Assembly: GCA_003448685.1 (NCBI GenBank) | Contig: DLXW01000103.1 | Span: forward strand, 9,410 to 25,629 | Length of the DNA: 16,220 nt | Direction: 5' to 3' | Source of the DNA: Cyanothece sp. UBA12306 | GTDB lineage: Bacteria; Cyanobacteriota; Cyanobacteriia; Cyanobacteriales; Microcystaceae | Part shown: piece by piece, positions 13,401 to 16,220 of the stretch | How positions within the stretch are numbered: the stretch's first letter is position 1 | How the letters are laid out: every line of letters starts with the position of its first letter | Notes under the pieces: generated by a model | What the model saw: the letters and a program-made list of their open reading frames with translations, nothing else | Told to the model about the DNA's origin: nothing | Databases searched by the model: none | Position numbers and translations under genes: made by a program

Positions 13401-14368
13401 TCGAATAATCCCTTAGAGACTAACCACTCGCGATTGTACAGCCGAGATTGATATCTCGCTCCTCCATCACACAAAACCGTTACAATAGTGTGGCCTGGCC
13501 CCATTTCTTTAGCTAAGGCGATCGCAGCACCTACATTAATCCCAACCGATCCCCCCATAAATAGCCCTTCCTGGTACAATAATTGATAAATTACCCGAAT
13601 AGCCTCGCGATCATCAATTTGAATGGCATCATCAATGGGAACCCCTTCCATATTAGCGGTAATGCGACTATTGCCAATGCCTTCGGTAATAGAATTGCCT
13701 TCTGGTTTAATTTCTCCCGTCTTCACATAACTATATAATCCACTACCCATAGGATCAGCTACAATACATTTAATCTGGGGATTCTTTTGTTTGAAGAATA
13801 AAGCCCCTCCTGCGTAGGTTCCCCCCGTTCCCGTAGCGGATACCCAAGCATCCACTTTCCCTTCGGTTTGCGTCCAAATTTCGGGGCCTGTGGTTTCATA
13901 ATGAGCTTGACGGTTAGCCAAATTATCGAATTGATTAGCCCAAATAGCGTTATCTAGTTCTTGGGCCAGCCTACCGGAGACTTTAACATAATTATTGGGG
14001 TCACGGTAAGGTACCGCCGGAACAGTACGAACTTCAGCCCCTAGGGTTTTCAGAAGATCTATTTTTTCTTGTGATTGGGTTTCTGGAATGACAATCAAGC
14101 ATTTATAGCCTTTAGCGTTGCAAATATGGGCTAAACCAATACCTGTATTTCCCGCAGTTCCCTCTACTACCGTTCCTCCAGGTTTAAGCAGTCCTTTTTT
14201 TTCTGCATCTTCAATAATATACAACGCCGCGCGATCTTTAACCGAACCCCCTGGATTAAGAAATTCTGCTTTTCCTAGAATTTCGCATCCTGTTTCCTCA
14301 CTAAAGCTAGTTAACTTAATCAGAGGAGTATTCCCAACTGTACCTACAAAGCCGTTCTTTATATCCAT
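13397..14368 (-). CDS. cysK: Cysteine synthase A (O-acetylserine sulfhydrylase)
   Basis: A 323-residue PLP enzyme that makes cysteine from O-acetylserine and sulfide in the cytoplasm. VGNTPLIKL (11-19), the PLP lysine Lys44 in NPGGSVKDR, the substrate loop GTAGNTGIGLA (70-80) and the phosphate-binding SATGTGGTYAGG near residue 177 are visible. The loop reads EGTAGNTG rather than the EPTSGNTG of enteric CysK, as in a clade present in cyanobacteria. I recall a Synechocystis homologue (slr1842) of this type. Length is typical. The ATG at 14368 has no clear Shine-Dalgarno. It is divergent from the riboswitch-HupE unit and convergent with the 59-residue membrane protein gene. Cystathionine beta-synthase activity cannot be excluded. 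Confidence 0.92.
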   Translation of the reverse strand: MDIKNGFVGTVGNTPLIKLTSFSEETGCEILGKAEFLNPGGSVKDRAALYIIEDAEKKGLLKPGGTVVEGTAGNTGIGLAHICNAKGYKCLIVIPETQSQEKIDLLKTLGAEVRTVPAVPYRDPNNYVKVSGRLAQELDNAIWANQFDNLANRQAHYETTGPEIWTQTEGKVDAWVSATGTGGTYAGGALFFKQKNPQIKCIVADPMGSGLYSYVKTGEIKPEGNSITEGIGNSRITANMEGVPIDDAIQIDDREAIRVIYQLLYQEGLFMGGSVGINVGAAIALAKEMGPGHTIVTVLCDGGARYQSRLYNREWLVSKGLFD

Positions 14369-14473
14369 TTTGTCAATTTTTAAGGTTTTGCGGACTTAAA
14401 ATAAAAGCTATATCTTTAATAATATTATCAGGAAATCAACCCCAGTTTGCTCATAACCGTAGACTTTCCGTGT

Positions 14474-14479
14474 TATTAT
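14474..14479 (+). promoter_or_regulatory. -10 box before the cobalamin riboswitch
   Basis: TATTAT lies about seven bases upstream of the expected start at 14486, where the riboswitch P1 stem begins. No good -35 is at 17 bases. Confidence 0.35.
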
Positions 14480-14487
14480 ACCGAAGC

Positions 14488-14620
14488 TATTGGTTCTAGT
14501 GAGGAACAGCCATTAGACGTAAGGGGGAAAGTTTAGTGTAAGTCTAACGCTGTCCCGCAACTGTGATGAAATATTGAATGACAAAAAATTCCTGTTTCTG
14601 AGTCAGAATACCCACCAATA
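14488..14620 (+). promoter_or_regulatory. Cobalamin (B12) riboswitch
   Basis: The core shows GGGAA at 14525, the GTG..A.TC segment, then GCTGTCCCGCAACTGTGA, the B12-box that defines the class. Downstream comes GAGTCAGAATACCC, also conserved. TATTGGT (14488-14494) and ACCAATA (14614-14620) pair to close P1. Between it and the ATG at 14654 lie an AGAG/CTCT element and the ribosome binding site GAGG (14645-14648), the likely expression platform. It should turn off the downstream permease when B12 is plentiful. Confidence 0.95.
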
Positions 14621-14653
14621 ATTAGAGAATTAAGTAAACTCTGCGAGGTACAG

Positions 14654-15322
14654 ATGAAGTCAAGTTTAATCAAAAATCAAAAATGGTTTATCCCCAGTAT
14701 TATTGTTAGTCTAGCATCATTATTATTAGTTATAAAACCAGCCACAGCACACCATCCTTTTGGTGGACAAACCCCAGCTAATTTTATTGAAGGATTTTTA
14801 TCAGGTTTGGGCCATCCTATAATTGGTTTAGATCATTTTGCTTTTGTTGTCGCAGCAGGATTATTAGGTACAAGACTAAAACAAGGATTTTTAATTCCCC
14901 TAGCTTTTGTTCTAGCAACTATGATCGGAACTGGTATCCATCTACAAGACATTAATTTACCTTTTCCTGAACTAATTATCGCGCTCTCAGTTTTGACTTT
15001 TGGAGTATTATTAGTTATTAAAAAGGGTTTGCTCCTTACTTCTAATTTTTCTACCCTAATTTGGGCTACTCTAGCTTTGAGCGCTGGTATTTTTCATGGT
15101 TATGCTTATGGAGAAGCTATTGTTGGTTCAGAGATGACTCCTTTAGTTTCTTATTTAGCAGGATTTGCTCTAATTCAGCTAATGGTTTCCTTGGGAACTT
15201 TTACTCTGGCTAAACTTCTAATCAAAAAAGACGAAAATAAAGGACTATTGATAGTTAGAAACATTGGCTTTATTATTAGTGGTATTGGACTGACATTTTT
15301 AAGTTCAGCTATTGTTGGTTAA
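14654..15322 (+). CDS. hupE: HupE/UreJ-family permease, probable cobalt importer
   Basis: A 222-residue HupE/UreJ-type transporter. Residues 1-32 look like a signal peptide with cleavage after PATA, leaving mature HHPFGGQTP at the N-terminus, the family's metal-binding start. GLGHPIIGLDHF (51-62) holds His54, Asp60 and His61, and GIFHGYAYGEA (145-155) holds His148 and Glu154; both are signature motifs. About six membrane helices follow the signal. HupE/UreJ relatives import nickel for hydrogenase or urease, but the cobalamin riboswitch directly upstream implies cobalt here, as proposed for B12-regulated cyanobacterial members. The riboswitch leader carries the GAGG ribosome binding site that fixes the start. 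No hydrogenase or urease gene is in the window. Substrate is inference, family assignment is firm. Confidence 0.93.
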   Translation: MKSSLIKNQKWFIPSIIVSLASLLLVIKPATAHHPFGGQTPANFIEGFLSGLGHPIIGLDHFAFVVAAGLLGTRLKQGFLIPLAFVLATMIGTGIHLQDINLPFPELIIALSVLTFGVLLVIKKGLLLTSNFSTLIWATLALSAGIFHGYAYGEAIVGSEMTPLVSYLAGFALIQLMVSLGTFTLAKLLIKKDENKGLLIVRNIGFIISGIGLTFLSSAIVG

Positions 15323-15330
15323 AATACATG

Positions 15331-15346
15331 ATCAAGACAACTTGAT
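15331..15346 (+). repeat. Inverted repeat after the permease gene
   Basis: ATCAAG and CTTGAT around a four-base loop, six pairs, in the gap before the DUF2993 gene. It is the first of two adjacent hairpins. Confidence 0.45.
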
Positions 15347-15352
15347 TAAGTG

Positions 15353-15375
15353 AGGGTGAACTTAAGGTTCGCCCT
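15353..15375 (+). terminator. Strong hairpin, possible terminator of the permease gene
   Basis: AGGGTGAAC and GTTCGCCCT form nine pairs with one U-G wobble on the plus strand; the minus strand has an A-C mismatch there. This favours plus-strand RNA. The loop is five bases. No U run follows, so termination may be partial, or the hairpin may stabilise the 3' end of the permease message. Confidence 0.5.
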
Positions 15376-15396
15376 TAAATTAATAGGTGATTATTG

Positions 15397-16194
15397 ATGG
15401 AATTTTTTACAATTTTTTTGTCAAGTTTATTAACAGTAATTTCTCCCGTTGGACTGGTAATTGATACGGTAGTAGCTAATACTATTCGTTCCCAAGTTAA
15501 AAGCGTTGAAGAATTAGCAGTTCGTATCGATAATACGCCCAGTTATCAACCTATTCAAGGAAAGATTGATCGCGTTCGTATTGCTACTAGAGGAATAGAA
15601 CCTCTAGAAAATCTTAGAATAGAAGCAATTGAATTAGAAACCGATCCTATAGATCTAAATATTAATGGTTTAGAAGGAAAAGGACTCACCGGAATTAGAA
15701 AGTCTCTCAGACAACCTTTACAATTAGGAGTAAACTTAATTATCAAAGAAGATGATATTAATCAAGCTTTAGAATCAGCTAATATTAAATCTAAAATACA
15801 ACAAGTTATTAACAACGTACTTCCTGCTCAAGCCCCCAGATTTTCTATTTTAACCCTACAGTTTCAATTTAAAAGCGAAAATCGTCTAGGAATTGAGGTA
15901 AAATTACAACAAGACCCGAAAGAAGGAGAAACGCCCGAACCTTTAGCCCTAACTCTAGAAACAGGATTAAAAGTAAAAAATGGGCGATCGCTGCAACTTC
16001 TCGATTTGAATGGTACACTCAATGGAAGGAAACTATCGAGAAAGTTTTTGAGTCGTTTCCAATCCGTCGACTTAGATATTTTAGAAAAACAGGGAATTGT
16101 GTTCAGACTGTTACAATTAAATGTAGATGAAGAAACCCTGAATGCGTCCGCTTTTTTTCGTCTAGATACCCTACAATCTGATTCAGGAAGCTAG
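15397..16194 (+). CDS. DUF2993 (LmeA-like) domain protein
   Basis: A 265-residue protein from the ATG at 15397 (TTG at 15394 is the alternative), with AGGTGA upstream. Residues 1-24 are hydrophobic, probably a membrane anchor or signal. The rest shows the DUF2993 pattern: VRIDNTPSYQPIQGKIDRVRIATRGIEP, LRIEAIELETDPIDLNI and a long beta-rich repeat-like fold ending LNASAFFRLDTL. DUF2993 includes mycobacterial LmeA, a phospholipid-binding envelope protein; cyanobacterial members are uncharacterised. Lipid binding at a membrane surface is an inference from the family. It follows the permease gene by 74 bases on the same strand, but two hairpins separate them, so co-regulation by B12 is doubtful. 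Confidence 0.85.
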   Translation: MEFFTIFLSSLLTVISPVGLVIDTVVANTIRSQVKSVEELAVRIDNTPSYQPIQGKIDRVRIATRGIEPLENLRIEAIELETDPIDLNINGLEGKGLTGIRKSLRQPLQLGVNLIIKEDDINQALESANIKSKIQQVINNVLPAQAPRFSILTLQFQFKSENRLGIEVKLQQDPKEGETPEPLALTLETGLKVKNGRSLQLLDLNGTLNGRKLSRKFLSRFQSVDLDILEKQGIVFRLLQLNVDEETLNASAFFRLDTLQSDSGS

Positions 16195-16205
16195 GGAACT
16201 TATAG

Positions 16206-16220
16206 CAGAAGTCAGAAGTC
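16206..16220 (+). repeat. Start of an AGAAGTC heptamer array at the window edge
   Basis: Two tandem copies of CAGAAGT plus one base, running into the edge. The array may continue outside. The unit is the reverse complement of the degenerate array at 8704-8725. Confidence 0.5.

Noticed and set aside
14118..14399. Plus-strand frame opposite the start of cysK
   Set aside because: It is a shadow of the strongly conserved cysteine synthase N-terminus.

Overview
The window looks like the chromosome of an AT-rich, probably unicellular cyanobacterium. Three things point there. The cyanobacterial HIP1 octamer GCGATCGC occurs about a dozen times (for example at about 574, 1773, 4850, 6033, 11281, 12193 and 15984). 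Several genes belong to families known mainly from cyanobacteria (a CSP41b-like epimerase homologue, DUF3120, an FHA-adenylate cyclase of the Synechocystis Cya1 type). Short heptanucleotide tandem repeats and small hairpins typical of cyanobacterial intergenic DNA are also present. I cannot name the genus from sequence alone. Nearly everything reads as core or housekeeping sequence; there is no phage, transposase, CRISPR array or intact defence island.

Layout, left to right. The minus strand from 1 to 4708 holds a membrane-anchored helical-repeat protein cut by the window edge, a DUF2288 protein and two tandem MscS-type channels, the last three probably one operon. Divergent from these, queC (7-deazaguanine/queuosine synthesis) is followed by a CSP41b-like SDR-fold protein. 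Facing them on the minus strand are a small conserved cyanobacterial protein and an 88-residue hypothetical protein, separated by a strong terminator. A ribbon-helix-helix protein, a DUF3120 membrane protein, an FHA-class III adenylate cyclase, a divergent adenosine-deaminase-like amidohydrolase and an aldehyde dehydrogenase follow on the plus strand. Next comes tRNA-Ser(CGA), with a decayed BrnA-type antitoxin fragment downstream. A 59-residue two-helix membrane protein overlaps the 3' end of a convergent cysteine synthase gene. Finally, a clear cobalamin riboswitch precedes a HupE/UreJ-family metal permease, followed by a DUF2993 protein.

The best-supported regulatory story is the riboswitch-HupE pair, which argues that this permease imports cobalt for B12 synthesis. 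The main open points are the amidohydrolase, whose active site departs from classic adenosine deaminase and which sits beside a cAMP-making enzyme; the repeat architecture of the left-edge protein; a GC-palindrome resembling CsoR/RcnR-type operators at 7727-7747; and a terminator sitting in the leader of the gene at 6483-6851. I see no convincing wholly new system; the findings are graded accordingly.
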